Assembly (NCBI GenBank): GCA_051208045.1
Contig: JBPJFY010000002.1
Location: 310,001 to 374,000, forward strand
DNA: 64,000 nt
Reading direction: 5' to 3'
From: LZORAL124-50-18 sp051208045
Lineage (GTDB): Bacteria; Pseudomonadota; Gammaproteobacteria; Pseudomonadales; Oleiphilaceae
The translations under genes and the position numbers were made by a program. Below are positions 15,917-24,082 of the stretch, piece after piece. The stretch's first letter is position 1. Each line of letters starts with the position of its first letter. The notes under the pieces are model-generated. The model worked only from the letters and a program-made list of their open reading frames with translations, made no database searches and was not told the DNA's origin.

Positions 15917-16876
15917 ATGACACAGCGTTTACATGCCCATGTGGGGACAATTCGACAGCTTGAGCTGGTGTGGGCGTTATATCGGCACGGCTCAGTGAAA
16001 GGCGCGGCTGACGCGCTGTTTTTGACACAGCCCACCGTGAGCATGCAGTTAAAGAAGCTTTCCGAGAGTGTCGGCTTTCCGCTCTATCAACAAATCGGGC
16101 GCAAGCTGGTGTTTACTGAAGCGGGGCTGGCACTGGCAGAGGCCGCCAAGGATGTGTTGCAACGCTTTTCTGACCTGGAGTCTCAGCTGGCCGATATGAA
16201 AGGGTTAAAAGCGGGCACACTCAGGCTGGCTGTGGTCACAACGGCAAAATATTTTATTCCACATTTGCTCGGGCCGTTTTGTCAGCGTTACCCCGCCATT
16301 GATGTGCAATTGTACGTGGGTAATCGAGAGAAAATCATCGAGCGCCTTACTTCTGCGGAAGACGATTTTTGTGTGTTCAGTCACCTGCCCACCGAAGTGG
16401 ACCTGCATGCAAGCGAGTTTCTGGCCAATCCTTTGGTGGCTTTCACGCACAGTGATCACCCGCTTGCCCGCAAATCCCGCTGCACGCTTGCTGACTTGAT
16501 GGCGGAGACGTTTATAGAGCGTGAAGGCGGGTCGGGCACCCGGCATGCGATTGAAGCCTTTTTCGGACAACATCGGGTTCAACCCCGCCGGCGCATGACT
16601 ATCGCCAGCAACGAGGCCATCCGGCATGCGGTAATGGCGGGATTAGGGGTGTCGATATTATCCGAGTATACGTTAGCTCTGGGGTCCAGGGAGGGGTTGC
16701 ATCAACTGGACATTGCCGGGTTACCCATTCAAACCCACTGGTACTTTGCCCGCTTGAGAAAACAGAAAAATTCACTGCTGGCGCAGACATTTATCGATTA
16801 TGTGGATGCGGAAGGTCGGGCAAGATTGATCAGTCAACTAGCCGGCGATACGATCATTCAGGATATTGCGCCTTAG
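15917..16876 (+). CDS. LysR-type transcriptional regulator (CbbR-like)
   Basis: A 319-residue LysR regulator. The N-terminal winged helix-turn-helix covers about residues 12-70 (GSVKGAADALFLTQPTVSMQLKKL). The effector domain begins with LRLAVVTTAKYFIPHLLGPF, the pattern seen in the CbbR/RbcR branch. No carbon-fixation genes are present, so the ligand is open. A GAGAGGGA site precedes the ATG. It is divergent from usp-psiE and is the likely regulator of that operon and of itself. Confidence 0.93.
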   Translation: MTQRLHAHVGTIRQLELVWALYRHGSVKGAADALFLTQPTVSMQLKKLSESVGFPLYQQIGRKLVFTEAGLALAEAAKDVLQRFSDLESQLADMKGLKAGTLRLAVVTTAKYFIPHLLGPFCQRYPAIDVQLYVGNREKIIERLTSAEDDFCVFSHLPTEVDLHASEFLANPLVAFTHSDHPLARKSRCTLADLMAETFIEREGGSGTRHAIEAFFGQHRVQPRRRMTIASNEAIRHAVMAGLGVSILSEYTLALGSREGLHQLDIAGLPIQTHWYFARLRKQKNSLLAQTFIDYVDAEGRARLISQLAGDTIIQDIAP

Positions 16877-16975
16877 CATCAGGCTATCGTGCTATAGCAT
16901 CAGAAATTGCGGTGGGCATGCTTTCATTCCGTGCCAGAGTCGCATAGGATGAGCTGAAAAAGGATCTGCGTTGAT

Positions 16976-17608
16976 ATGGTAGAAATCGAAACGTTTGTTC
17001 GGCACTTTTTGGCGGTCTATTTCCTCATGATCGGCCTGTATTATGCATCGCGCAGTTATGCGATGAGTGAACGGGAAGGCTTCAGTTTTATCGCCTATGG
17101 GCAACGATTTTCTGCTGGATGGTGGCATCGTCAACTCTTTAACGTATTCCGAGCCGGTATTTTACTGGTCTGTGTCGCCCGGCTGTTCCTGGAGATAGAC
17201 CCGTATCTGGGCCGAATCGACGTACTGTATATCGATGGTGTGCTTTTGCTGGGAGTGATCGTGCTGCTGGCTGGTTACAGCATCGTGAGTTACGTGGCCG
17301 GATACATGCATCGGGACTGGTTTTCCGGCATTGCACCACAGTGCCATGAGCAGCACTTGATTACTCGGGGGCCGTTTGCTCGCTCCCGAAACCCGTTGTT
17401 TATCGGGATACTCCTGGGGCAACTGGGCTTTTTTCTGGCCTTACCGAGCCTGTTTTCGCTGGTGTGCTTACTGGTGGGTGTGTGGGTGATACGACGTCAG
17501 GCGATACTGGAAGAGTCCGCGCTGCTGGATCGGTACGGTGTTGCCTATCAGGCTTATCGAGATGCCACACCTCGTTGGGGAAGGTTAATCCCGCGTGGTG
17601 CCCATTGA
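16976..17608 (+). CDS. isoprenylcysteine methyltransferase-like membrane protein
   Basis: A 210-residue protein with five or so membrane segments. The C-terminal half has HLITRGPFARSRNPLFIGILL followed by a final EESALLDRYGVAYQAYRDATPRW. This is the S-adenosylmethionine-binding pattern of the ICMT/PEMT-like family (RNP motif and E...Y..Y). The substrate in bacteria is generally unknown. AAGGA lies 11 bases before the start. Confidence 0.82.
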   Translation: MVEIETFVRHFLAVYFLMIGLYYASRSYAMSEREGFSFIAYGQRFSAGWWHRQLFNVFRAGILLVCVARLFLEIDPYLGRIDVLYIDGVLLLGVIVLLAGYSIVSYVAGYMHRDWFSGIAPQCHEQHLITRGPFARSRNPLFIGILLGQLGFFLALPSLFSLVCLLVGVWVIRRQAILEESALLDRYGVAYQAYRDATPRWGRLIPRGAH

Positions 17609-17698
17609 AGCATTGCCCAGGGGATGATGACCCCGATGGGTCTGGCGATTTATTCTACACTTGAAGACGGTATCCCTAAAACACCGGAGGAAAGGAAT

Positions 17699-18058
17699 AT
17701 GTCCGAACTGGCGAACCAACATTGCGAAGCCTGTCGTGCCGATGCGCCCAAAGTCTCGGAGGATGAGCTCGCCGTGCTGATCAAAGAAATCCCGGATTGG
17801 CAGCCTATTGTGGTGGACGGCATCCTGCAGCTTCAGCGTGTGTATGCGTTTGACAATTTTGTGGCCGCCCTGGCGTTCACCAATGAGGTTGGTGCTGTCG
17901 CAGAGGCCGAGGGGCACCATCCCGCCATGCTTACTGAATGGGGCTGGGTGACGGTGTCCTGGTGGTCGCACAAGTTGAGAGGATTGCACAAGAACGACTT
18001 TATCTGTGCGGCGCTGACCGACAACGTATACCGAAGGTGCACCAATACGGGCGATTAG
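17699..18058 (+). CDS. phhB: 4a-hydroxytetrahydrobiopterin (pterin-4a-carbinolamine) dehydratase
   Basis: A 119-residue enzyme that recycles the pterin cofactor of phenylalanine hydroxylase by dehydrating the 4a-carbinolamine. The active-site EGHHP is at residues 71-75, with a further histidine in SHKLRGLHKNDF and the conserved W-G-W-V-T-V strand. The ATG at 17699 is chosen for its GGAGG site 8 bases upstream. It faces the folM gene tail to tail with 5 bases between, linking it to tetrahydromonapterin synthesis. No phenylalanine hydroxylase gene is in this window. Confidence 0.93.
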   Translation: MSELANQHCEACRADAPKVSEDELAVLIKEIPDWQPIVVDGILQLQRVYAFDNFVAALAFTNEVGAVAEAEGHHPAMLTEWGWVTVSWWSHKLRGLHKNDFICAALTDNVYRRCTNTGD

Positions 18059-18063
18059 CGGAC

Positions 18064-18777
18064 CTATCTCAGATGTCTGCCACCATCCAGGGGCAGAATG
18101 CGCCCGGTAATGAAACGGCTGGTTAACAGAAAGTCGATGGCTTCAAGCAGAGCGTCATAGCCGCCTTCACGTTTGAGGAGCGACTTGTCGAGGGCTTTGG
18201 TGCGATACGCTTCCTCATCGCCAGCATTGAACGCGAGCAGCGCGGGGGCAATGGAGTTGACGAGAATGTGCGGGGCAAACTTGGCGGCAAAGCTCAGCGT
18301 GAGATTATCCTGCGCTGCTTTACTGGCCGCATACGCGGCATGTTTTGCGCTTCCTCGGGAAGAGACGTAATCCCCGATGTGAACGATGTGAGCAGCGCCT
18401 TTGCCTGCTGCGTGCGCTTTCAATTGCGGTGCAAGCGCGGTGTTCAGAACGAAGGGTGCTGTCACATGCACTTGCATCATCGTCTGAATGGTATCTGGAA
18501 GCTCATCCAGCTCACCGTCGAGCGCCCAGGCTGACGCATTGTGTATGACAGCGCTCAAACGCTCGTGTTTGTCGGTGATCTGTGCTGCGAGGGCTGCAGC
18601 CCCATTGGGCACCTGAAAATCGGCATGTACCAATTCGATGCCAAGCTGGGCGGAACGTTCCAGAGAGGGTCTTGGCGTGCGGTAGGTGCCGATGACGGGC
18701 ACACCTCTTTCCGCAAACTGCCGCGCCAGATATTCGCCGGCGCGCTGTCCGATGCCGGTAATGAGTACCGGGCTCAT
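18064..18777 (-). CDS. folM: dihydromonapterin reductase
   Basis: A 237-residue short-chain dehydrogenase that reduces dihydromonapterin to tetrahydromonapterin with NADPH. It shows the FolM-type glycine motif TGIGQRAG (residues 7-14), the NAS motif in IHNASAW, the catalytic YAASKAA and the final GRILPLDGG. Its start overlaps the folE stop by 4 bases, so translation is coupled. Last gene of the folX-folE-folM operon. Confidence 0.9.
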   Translation of the reverse strand: MSPVLITGIGQRAGEYLARQFAERGVPVIGTYRTPRPSLERSAQLGIELVHADFQVPNGAAALAAQITDKHERLSAVIHNASAWALDGELDELPDTIQTMMQVHVTAPFVLNTALAPQLKAHAAGKGAAHIVHIGDYVSSRGSAKHAAYAASKAAQDNLTLSFAAKFAPHILVNSIAPALLAFNAGDEEAYRTKALDKSLLKREGGYDALLEAIDFLLTSRFITGRILPLDGGRHLR

Positions 18778-19472
18778 GGTTGAAGGAACTCAGCGCGCGT
18801 GTGGATATTTTCTTTGAAACAGCCACCCAGTGCCGTCGTGGTGGTTTCAGAATTTGAATCCATAACGCCACGGCTCTTCACGCAGTAATGAGTCGCTTGA
18901 ATGCTCACGGCAACATGTTCGGTGTCCAGGAGCGTTTGTAACGCGACCAGGACTTGCTGGGTCAGACGTTCCTGCACCTGCGGGCGTTGTGCAAAAAAGC
19001 GTACGATTCGGTTGATCTTACTGAGCCCAATGATTTTTCCGGCGGGGATATAGGCGACTTTCGCAAACCCATCGATGGTCACGAAATGATGTTCGCAGGT
19101 ACTCGTGAGATCAATGCGGCTGACTTTCACCATCTCCTGCGTGCCCATCTTGTTTTCGATCAGCGAAATCTTGGGGAATGCGGCGTAGTCCAGCCCGGAA
19201 AAGATTTCTTTCACGTACATTTTCGCAATGCGATGGGGTGTTTCCGTCAGGCTGTCGTCGGTCAAGTCGAGGCCGAGTGTTTCCAATATCGTCTCCATGG
19301 CTGACCGGATGCGATCGTACTTCGCCTGTTGTGTAAGCCCGGTGTCCACCATCGGCGTCTCCAACCCCTTAGCGAGCAGAGCGTTACGCACCATCAGCGC
19401 TGCTTCACTCAAGGTTGGGTGGGTACCGTCATGGTGAACGGACAGTCGCGTACAGGGGGCGGGTGCGTTCAT
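18774..19472 (-). CDS. folE: GTP cyclohydrolase I
   Basis: A 232-residue enzyme that converts GTP to 7,8-dihydroneopterin triphosphate, the first step of pterin synthesis. Zinc ligands and active site are visible in STCEHHFVTIDG and in VAVSIQATHYCVKSRGV. The GLSKINRIVRFFAQRPQVQERLT block is typical. An N-terminal extension of about 35 residues precedes the core. Its placement with folX and folM suggests that this copy serves tetrahydromonapterin; a second copy for folate could exist elsewhere. Confidence 0.95.
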   Translation of the reverse strand: MNAPAPCTRLSVHHDGTHPTLSEAALMVRNALLAKGLETPMVDTGLTQQAKYDRIRSAMETILETLGLDLTDDSLTETPHRIAKMYVKEIFSGLDYAAFPKISLIENKMGTQEMVKVSRIDLTSTCEHHFVTIDGFAKVAYIPAGKIIGLSKINRIVRFFAQRPQVQERLTQQVLVALQTLLDTEHVAVSIQATHYCVKSRGVMDSNSETTTTALGGCFKENIHTRAEFLQP

Positions 19473-19509
19473 AGCTTTTTCCTCGTCAAGGTGGTTGGCG
19501 TCAGAATGC

Positions 19510-19875
19510 CTATCGATGGTATTCCAGGGTCAGCGATACTGAATCAGCGAAGCGCAGGGCATGGGGCTTGTCGGCGGTCACACTGGCGTAGGTGACGGAG
19601 GGGTGGTCATAACATATCCCCAGTACATCGGTAACCAGCTTTTCGAGTAACAGAAAGTGCCCCTGTTCCACCAGTGTGATGATGCGTTTGGTCACAGTTT
19701 TGTAGTTGAGTGCATCATCGACCGTGTCTTTCGTGAGTGCGGCATCGGTCGCTTCATAGCGGATCTGAATGTTGAAGACGACATCCTGCAACTTTTCACG
19801 CTCTTCGGGATTGAACCCGATGAACGTGCGCAGCCGCAAGTTGGAGATGGTGATCAGTGGATCGCTGAGTGGCAT
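19510..19875 (-). CDS. folX: dihydroneopterin triphosphate 2'-epimerase
   Basis: A 121-residue protein of the FolB/FolX fold. LRTFIGFNPEEREKLQDVVFNIQI near the N-terminus and the closing strand SVSLTLEYHR favour FolX, which epimerises dihydroneopterin triphosphate to the monapterin form. AGGAAA precedes the ATG. It lies 37 bases upstream of folE. A small open frame overlaps its start. The operon context with folM supports FolX over the aldolase FolB. Confidence 0.85.
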   Translation of the reverse strand: MPLSDPLITISNLRLRTFIGFNPEEREKLQDVVFNIQIRYEATDAALTKDTVDDALNYKTVTKRIITLVEQGHFLLLEKLVTDVLGICYDHPSVTYASVTADKPHALRFADSVSLTLEYHR

Positions 19876-20039
19876 ATGCGTGTTTCCTGATTAGTAGGAT
19901 CTGAAGTGTTTACGCTGAAAAGGCGACAGTGGTTTGCTTTCCTCGTATTTTTATCAAAGAGCGCCTGAGCCAGTACATCTTCAGCGGGTTCAAATTCGGA
20001 GTAGTTCAACCGTTCAGATTTCCAGGTGTTCGGCAGCAT
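19854..20039 (-). CDS. possible 61-residue leader protein overlapping folX
   Basis: A short frame whose ATG at 20039 has AAGGA 7 bases upstream. It begins MLPNTWKSERLNYSEFEPAED and runs through an ordinary-looking coding segment to VLAQALFDK, after which the composition looks less protein-like. It ends 22 bases inside folX in another frame. I do not recognise it. It could be a small protein translationally coupled to folX, or a frameshifted remnant. Confidence 0.35.
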   Translation of the reverse strand: MLPNTWKSERLNYSEFEPAEDVLAQALFDKNTRKANHCRLFSVNTSDPTNQETRICHSAIH

Positions 20040-20104
20040 GGGATTCCTTCGGGGATGGTGAGTAATGAGACTACTGTAGTGCCTGTCGGCGGGCCAAAGC
20101 AACT

Positions 20105-20551
20105 CTATGACGCAAGCTGTTGAAATTCTTCAGCAAAGATTTCCTGTTTTATTTGCGCCCACGATGCGTGGTAGTCGAAATCTTGCGTTAGCGGCTGCCA
20201 GTGCAAACCATCAAGAAACACATTCAGGCCCCAGAAGAGGGCTTTTTCCAACGTGTTGGCATCACTTTTCCTGCGCTCCGATTTGCCAAAACTGGCGGCG
20301 ATGGCATAGCTGGCGAGACCGAATTCCGAGGTCCAGGAGGCATTGGCAATGTACTGCGGCGTGGCCGGTGGGTGGAGCACGAGGTCTCCCGCTTGAATGG
20401 CATCTTCGACAAAACCGCCAGGAGTGCTTTTCTCTTCACCGAAGCTACCAGCGAAGGCATGCCTGCTCAATAACCCGGATTGATTTTGCTCGCTGGCAGT
20501 TGATAATGCCAATGTGCAGGGGGCGCACCTTTTACGGTGCGTCAGCCCCAT
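20105..20551 (-). CDS. hypothetical protein, possibly 5'-truncated
   Basis: An open frame of up to 148 residues. The only methionine is the first, and that start falls in the hairpin after the upstream barrel gene, so the true start is doubtful. From about residue 45 the composition is protein-like, with AGDLVLHPPATPQYIANASWTSEFG and a tryptophan-rich end. An equally long frame lies opposite, but codon choice favours this strand. It may be the 3' part of a decayed gene. No family recognised. Confidence 0.4.
   Translation of the reverse strand: MGLTHRKRCAPCTLALSTASEQNQSGLLSRHAFAGSFGEEKSTPGGFVEDAIQAGDLVLHPPATPQYIANASWTSEFGLASYAIAASFGKSERRKSDANTLEKALFWGLNVFLDGLHWQPLTQDFDYHASWAQIKQEIFAEEFQQLAS
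20522..20543 (-). terminator. hairpin after the haem-motif barrel gene
   Basis: CGCACC (20524-20529) and GGTGCG (20536-20541) pair around TTTTAC, extendable by a G-T and a G-C pair. It stands just after the stop of the barrel gene on the minus strand. There is no clear T-tract, so terminator function is uncertain. Confidence 0.35.
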
Positions 20552-20556
20552 GATTG

Positions 20557-21654
20557 TTAGAAGTAAAAATGCACCTGCCCAAATGCCTGATCGGTATTTT
20601 GGTTGGGAATCTGCGGTATGTCCTCATTGAATCGCACGCCCGCTCTCAGCTGGATGTGGGCATAAGGGGTATACTCATACACGGCGGAATGGCGTGTCTG
20701 CTCGTTTTCATCAATGTTATCGTCGGGATCGAAGAATTCTGTCGTCAATTTCACGTTATGGCCCTGAGCCACTTCGAAATTCCCTTCCAGAAACGTCGCG
20801 ATGGCTTTTTCCGGTTCGCCGGGAATGTTTTCTTTTGAGTCATCGCGAATCAGGTCAACTTCGCCCAGAACGGTGAGTGGCCCATAAGTAAATCCGGCGA
20901 ACAGATTCACCATGAGTCGTGCACCCGCCTCTGCGTCGTTGTAGATCGCGCTGCTGCCAATGCGCCAATGCTCTCGCACATACTCCCCGCGCACACCATA
21001 TTGAAAGGCATTGTCATCGTTGGACAGGGCACTGGTCCCGTTGGAAGCAAGCAGATTGATCACGGCATCATTGAACTCCAGGCCCATTTCAACCCCATTG
21101 TCACTGTTGTCAAACGTGACTTGTGATGCTTGTCGGATAAAGGCGTCATCATCTTCGAGTCGTATGCCGTAGGGCAACATGATCTTGCCTGCGCGCACGT
21201 AATGGCGTTTGTCGTCACCGAACTTCAACATGCCGTAGGCTTCCCGGTTGAGGGCTCCACCGGGGGCAATTTGCTCATCCAGATAGAAGGATACCGGGAG
21301 GGATTCCGGCGTAATGGCCACATAGATCTGACCTGACTGCACTTGAAAACCTCGCGAGTCTTCACCATCGTCCGGTGATTCGGCATCGAAGTTGAAACGG
21401 AGGTCACCCCCGAAACGGATGGCGGGCGTGATTTGTCCCACATCGAAGTTACCCGCGCCGGTATACGTAGATTCCGGGAGCAGGGTTGCGCCGTAGGCGG
21501 CACCGTAGGTGGAACGCATACCACCGCCTATCGGATTGACGTGACAGGCAACGCATTTGTTGCCGGTTTTGAAGGCGAGATAGGGTTCGGCCTGGACGAG
21601 CCCGACGCACAAGAGCCCGGTGGCCAGTAATACTGCCTGAATGAAGCGTTGCAT
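20557..21654 (-). CDS. porin-like outer-membrane protein with N-terminal CxxCH haem motif
   Basis: A 365-residue exported protein. The ATG at 21654 has GAGGA upstream and gives a signal peptide (residues 1-22, VQA-EP). The mature N-terminus carries one c-type haem motif, C34-V-A-C-H38. The remainder is alternating aromatic/polar beta-strands ending in phenylalanine (QVHFYF), typical of a 14- to 18-strand outer-membrane barrel. A covalent haem attached to a porin-like barrel suggests a link to electron transfer at the outer membrane, but this is inference. It follows the cytochrome lipoprotein gene by 10 bases. Confidence 0.75.
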   Translation of the reverse strand: MQRFIQAVLLATGLLCVGLVQAEPYLAFKTGNKCVACHVNPIGGGMRSTYGAAYGATLLPESTYTGAGNFDVGQITPAIRFGGDLRFNFDAESPDDGEDSRGFQVQSGQIYVAITPESLPVSFYLDEQIAPGGALNREAYGMLKFGDDKRHYVRAGKIMLPYGIRLEDDDAFIRQASQVTFDNSDNGVEMGLEFNDAVINLLASNGTSALSNDDNAFQYGVRGEYVREHWRIGSSAIYNDAEAGARLMVNLFAGFTYGPLTVLGEVDLIRDDSKENIPGEPEKAIATFLEGNFEVAQGHNVKLTTEFFDPDDNIDENEQTRHSAVYEYTPYAHIQLRAGVRFNEDIPQIPNQNTDQAFGQVHFYF

Positions 21655-21664
21655 GATGATTTCC

Positions 21665-22492
21665 TCAGTCGAAATTGTAGGTAAACGTACCGCCGGGTTG
21701 CTGGTCGCTGTCACCATCGATGAACAAACCGTTGGCGTCCATCAGGGCAGGCAGGCCGGGTGAATTGATCTGGAGCTGGTAGCGGGTGGCATTACCTCGT
21801 TCGAGATGGATTTCCAGCGCCTGGGTGCTGCTTTGTGTGACCTGGTAAGTGGAGGCATCCAGCCAGCGGGGTTCATCGCTCTCCAACGTAAAGATCTGCA
21901 CGCTTTCCGCGGGATTTTGATCGGCACTCAGGCTTTGGCTGAAGCGCACTTTAATCGCCTCTGCACTCACGTGTACCTGGCTGACTGAGGCGGCGGTGAC
22001 AGCGCTCTGGCGCAGAGCGCCATCCGCAATCCAATCGCGCACCTGCCCAATCACTTCTGTGGAGAGCGGTGTTCCGTTCAGCGGCATGCGTCCCCCCACA
22101 ATGCCCGGATTACCTTCCAGCTTCATCACGAGATAGCTGTCGTCCGGGTTATTCGGATTCACGCGGAGCAAATCCGGGCGTTCGCCCGAAGACACCCCCA
22201 CCAGGAATTGGTAGCTGGTGTCGGCGGAGTCCAGTCGCAATCCTTGCGGTGCGCCGCTGCCTTGGTGGCAACGGCTGCAAATGGGCGTAAAAATCGTGGA
22301 TTGCAGGGTCTCGAATTCGACACCACTGGCGGCCGGATCTTCCGGTGTCGGTGTTTCCGGAGCCGGTTGTTCAGGATCGGTAGTGCTCAATGGCAGGCCG
22401 CGTTCATCCAGTCCTTCACCGGAACCCGCGCCACAGGCGCTGAGTCCGAGGGTCGCCACGAGGGCGGCGGTAAGATAGCAGGGGCGATTCAC
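21665..22492 (-). CDS. c-type cytochrome lipoprotein
   Basis: A 275-residue lipoprotein (lipobox LSAC, Cys20) with a proline/glutamate-rich linker, then a cytochrome-c-like domain with C72-S-R-C-H76 and a methionine-bearing GGRMPLNG that could give the axial ligand. Residues from about 165 form a beta-rich, immunoglobulin-like tail. The arrangement resembles cytochrome-anchored envelope proteins. AAAGGAG precedes the start. It sits between the triple-repeat lipoprotein and the haem-motif barrel, all on the minus strand. Confidence 0.75.
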   Translation of the reverse strand: MNRPCYLTAALVATLGLSACGAGSGEGLDERGLPLSTTDPEQPAPETPTPEDPAASGVEFETLQSTIFTPICSRCHQGSGAPQGLRLDSADTSYQFLVGVSSGERPDLLRVNPNNPDDSYLVMKLEGNPGIVGGRMPLNGTPLSTEVIGQVRDWIADGALRQSAVTAASVSQVHVSAEAIKVRFSQSLSADQNPAESVQIFTLESDEPRWLDASTYQVTQSSTQALEIHLERGNATRYQLQINSPGLPALMDANGLFIDGDSDQQPGGTFTYNFD

Positions 22493-22603
22493 AGGTTTCT
22501 CCTTTTGTCATCACAGGTTATTGCGATTGAGTACCCGGCAATGGTGGTTTGGTTCAACGGTTCGACCTTGTTTTCGACACCATCGCCGTTTTTGCGAACT
22601 GCA

Positions 22604-23905
22604 TCACGGATTGACCGCATGCCAGGTGCCGTACACGCCGTTGAGTGTGCCGGTGCTTTGGTCACCCACAAAAAAGTAGAGTGGCGCGCCCCGGTAGACC
22701 CATTGACGTGAGCCATCCCCACGGTCAATGAGGGTAAAATCGCCAAAGTTTTGATCCGTCGCCGTCGCGTACAGCGGCGGCCAGGTGGATGCACAACCGC
22801 CATTACAGTCCGAGTCTGCGCCATCGCCATCCACATCGTTCAGGTCATCATCAAACAGGTACAGGGTGAAGCCGGTTCTGTCCGATTGCGTCGTGGCCTG
22901 CACGCCGCCTGCCACATCTGCGATCAGGCCCCGCGCGGCAAACACGACGTCCCCTGATGCAGCAGTAAACAGCTGAACGGGGGCTTTACGCGCAGCATGC
23001 CAAACACCACCGACCTGATCGCCGTTGACCTCCCCCGCTGCGCTGTCACCGGAGAAGAAGTACAGCGGCTCACCGTTTACCGCCCATTGTTGATTGCCGT
23101 CGTCTCGGGTGATCAGACTGTAATTACCATAGGCGCTTGCACCGCGATCTGCCAGCAGCGGGGGCCAGGTGGCAGCACAACCACCATTGCAGTCGGAATC
23201 CCCCAGGCCGTCGCCGTCTTTGTCTGTCGCGTCGTTATCGAAGACATACAGGCTTCTGCCTATGAGATCGAGGCGATCTGCTGCGGTACCACCACCGTTA
23301 ACCGTCGTTGCCGAACCAATCACTGTGCCCAGTGCAGTACTCGTCGCAGCGAAGGGGCTGGGGCGGGCAACAAACCAGGTGTCGTTGATGCCTTCGCCGG
23401 TGGTATCACTGGCGTCGACGTCGCCATTGAAAAAGTACAGAGGCATGCCGTGATAGGCCCATTGGCGCGTCACGCCGTCATCTCGCGTGATGAGGGTGAA
23501 CGCACCACTGGCGGTATCGGCTTCGGTTGCCGTGAGAGGGGGCCAGGCAGCTTCGCAATTGCCGTTGCAATCCGAATCCCCCGCGCCGTCGCCATCCACA
23601 TCGGCCCGGTCATTCTCAAACGTGTACAGCGTGAGACCATTGGCACCGACCAACACCGTGCCGATGGCGGTGGCCTGGGTTACGCCCGGCGTGAAGGCCG
23701 CGGGTTCCGGAGCCGCGGGGGTATCAATCACTTCATCCTGGGTTTGATCAGGCACGGGTTGTGGCGTTGCATCGCCGGCGCTGTAGCCACTGTTGCTGCC
23801 GCCGCAGGCAGCCAGTGTCGAGAACAGGCTAATGATCAGGGCTTTCCGTGCGAAGCGCACGTTACTGGCATGGTGGTGGAGCGTGGGGGTGGTGTTTCCG
23901 TTCAT
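22604..23905 (-). CDS. lipoprotein with three secreted repeats (Lipoprotein_15-type)
   Basis: A 433-residue lipoprotein (lipobox LAAC, Cys34). Three repeats of the 'secreted repeat of unknown function' type lie at about residues 81-181, 193-305 and 315-431. Each has an LTLYxFxND strand, WPPL, LITRDDG, QWAYxGxPLYFF and a final TWHA-type end. In each, an acidic DxDGDG loop is joined to a DSDCNGxC pair between strand and WPPL, which looks like a calcium-binding insertion. First gene of the minus-strand envelope unit, divergent from the sigma factor. Confidence 0.82.
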   Translation of the reverse strand: MNGNTTPTLHHHASNVRFARKALIISLFSTLAACGGSNSGYSAGDATPQPVPDQTQDEVIDTPAAPEPAAFTPGVTQATAIGTVLVGANGLTLYTFENDRADVDGDGAGDSDCNGNCEAAWPPLTATEADTASGAFTLITRDDGVTRQWAYHGMPLYFFNGDVDASDTTGEGINDTWFVARPSPFAATSTALGTVIGSATTVNGGGTAADRLDLIGRSLYVFDNDATDKDGDGLGDSDCNGGCAATWPPLLADRGASAYGNYSLITRDDGNQQWAVNGEPLYFFSGDSAAGEVNGDQVGGVWHAARKAPVQLFTAASGDVVFAARGLIADVAGGVQATTQSDRTGFTLYLFDDDLNDVDGDGADSDCNGGCASTWPPLYATATDQNFGDFTLIDRGDGSRQWVYRGAPLYFFVGDQSTGTLNGVYGTWHAVNP

Positions 23906-23979
23906 GGGACATCCTCAAAAGTGTGGGGTAGAGAATCCGTTGCAAGCAATCGGGATTTGCTGAGTGAGTGCCTGGTCCC

Positions 23980-24030
23980 CCCAAAAAAGGTTCAGAAATT
24001 TTTATAAAATATTTTTGAACCGTTTTTGGG
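23980..24030. repeat. 51-bp near-perfect inverted repeat in a divergent promoter region
   Basis: Two 20-base arms, 23980-23999 and 24011-24030, match at 18 of 20 positions as inverted copies (CCCAAAA, GGTTCA / TGAACC, TTTTTGGG), with an 11-base AT centre TTTTATAAAAT. It lies between the divergent lipoprotein (start 23905) and sigma-factor (start 24083) genes, so it cannot simply be a terminator between converging genes. An operator or cruciform-forming element is more likely. GGAACT at 24037-24042 beside it could be an ECF-type -35. Confidence 0.6.
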
Positions 24031-24082
24031 TTGCGGGGAACTCACGTACGAAACTAAAGAAATCACACTGGATTTTTAACGT

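Noticed and set aside
22604..23905. Repeated blocks considered as a possible repeat array
   Set aside because: The repeats are protein-level (three domains of about 110 residues) and the DNA is diverged between them. There are no CRISPR-like short repeats and spacers.
22997..24007. A 336-codon plus-strand frame opposite the triple-repeat lipoprotein
   Set aside because: Its apparent repeats mirror those of the real minus-strand lipoprotein, which has a lipobox and domain matches. It also runs through the 51-bp dyad.
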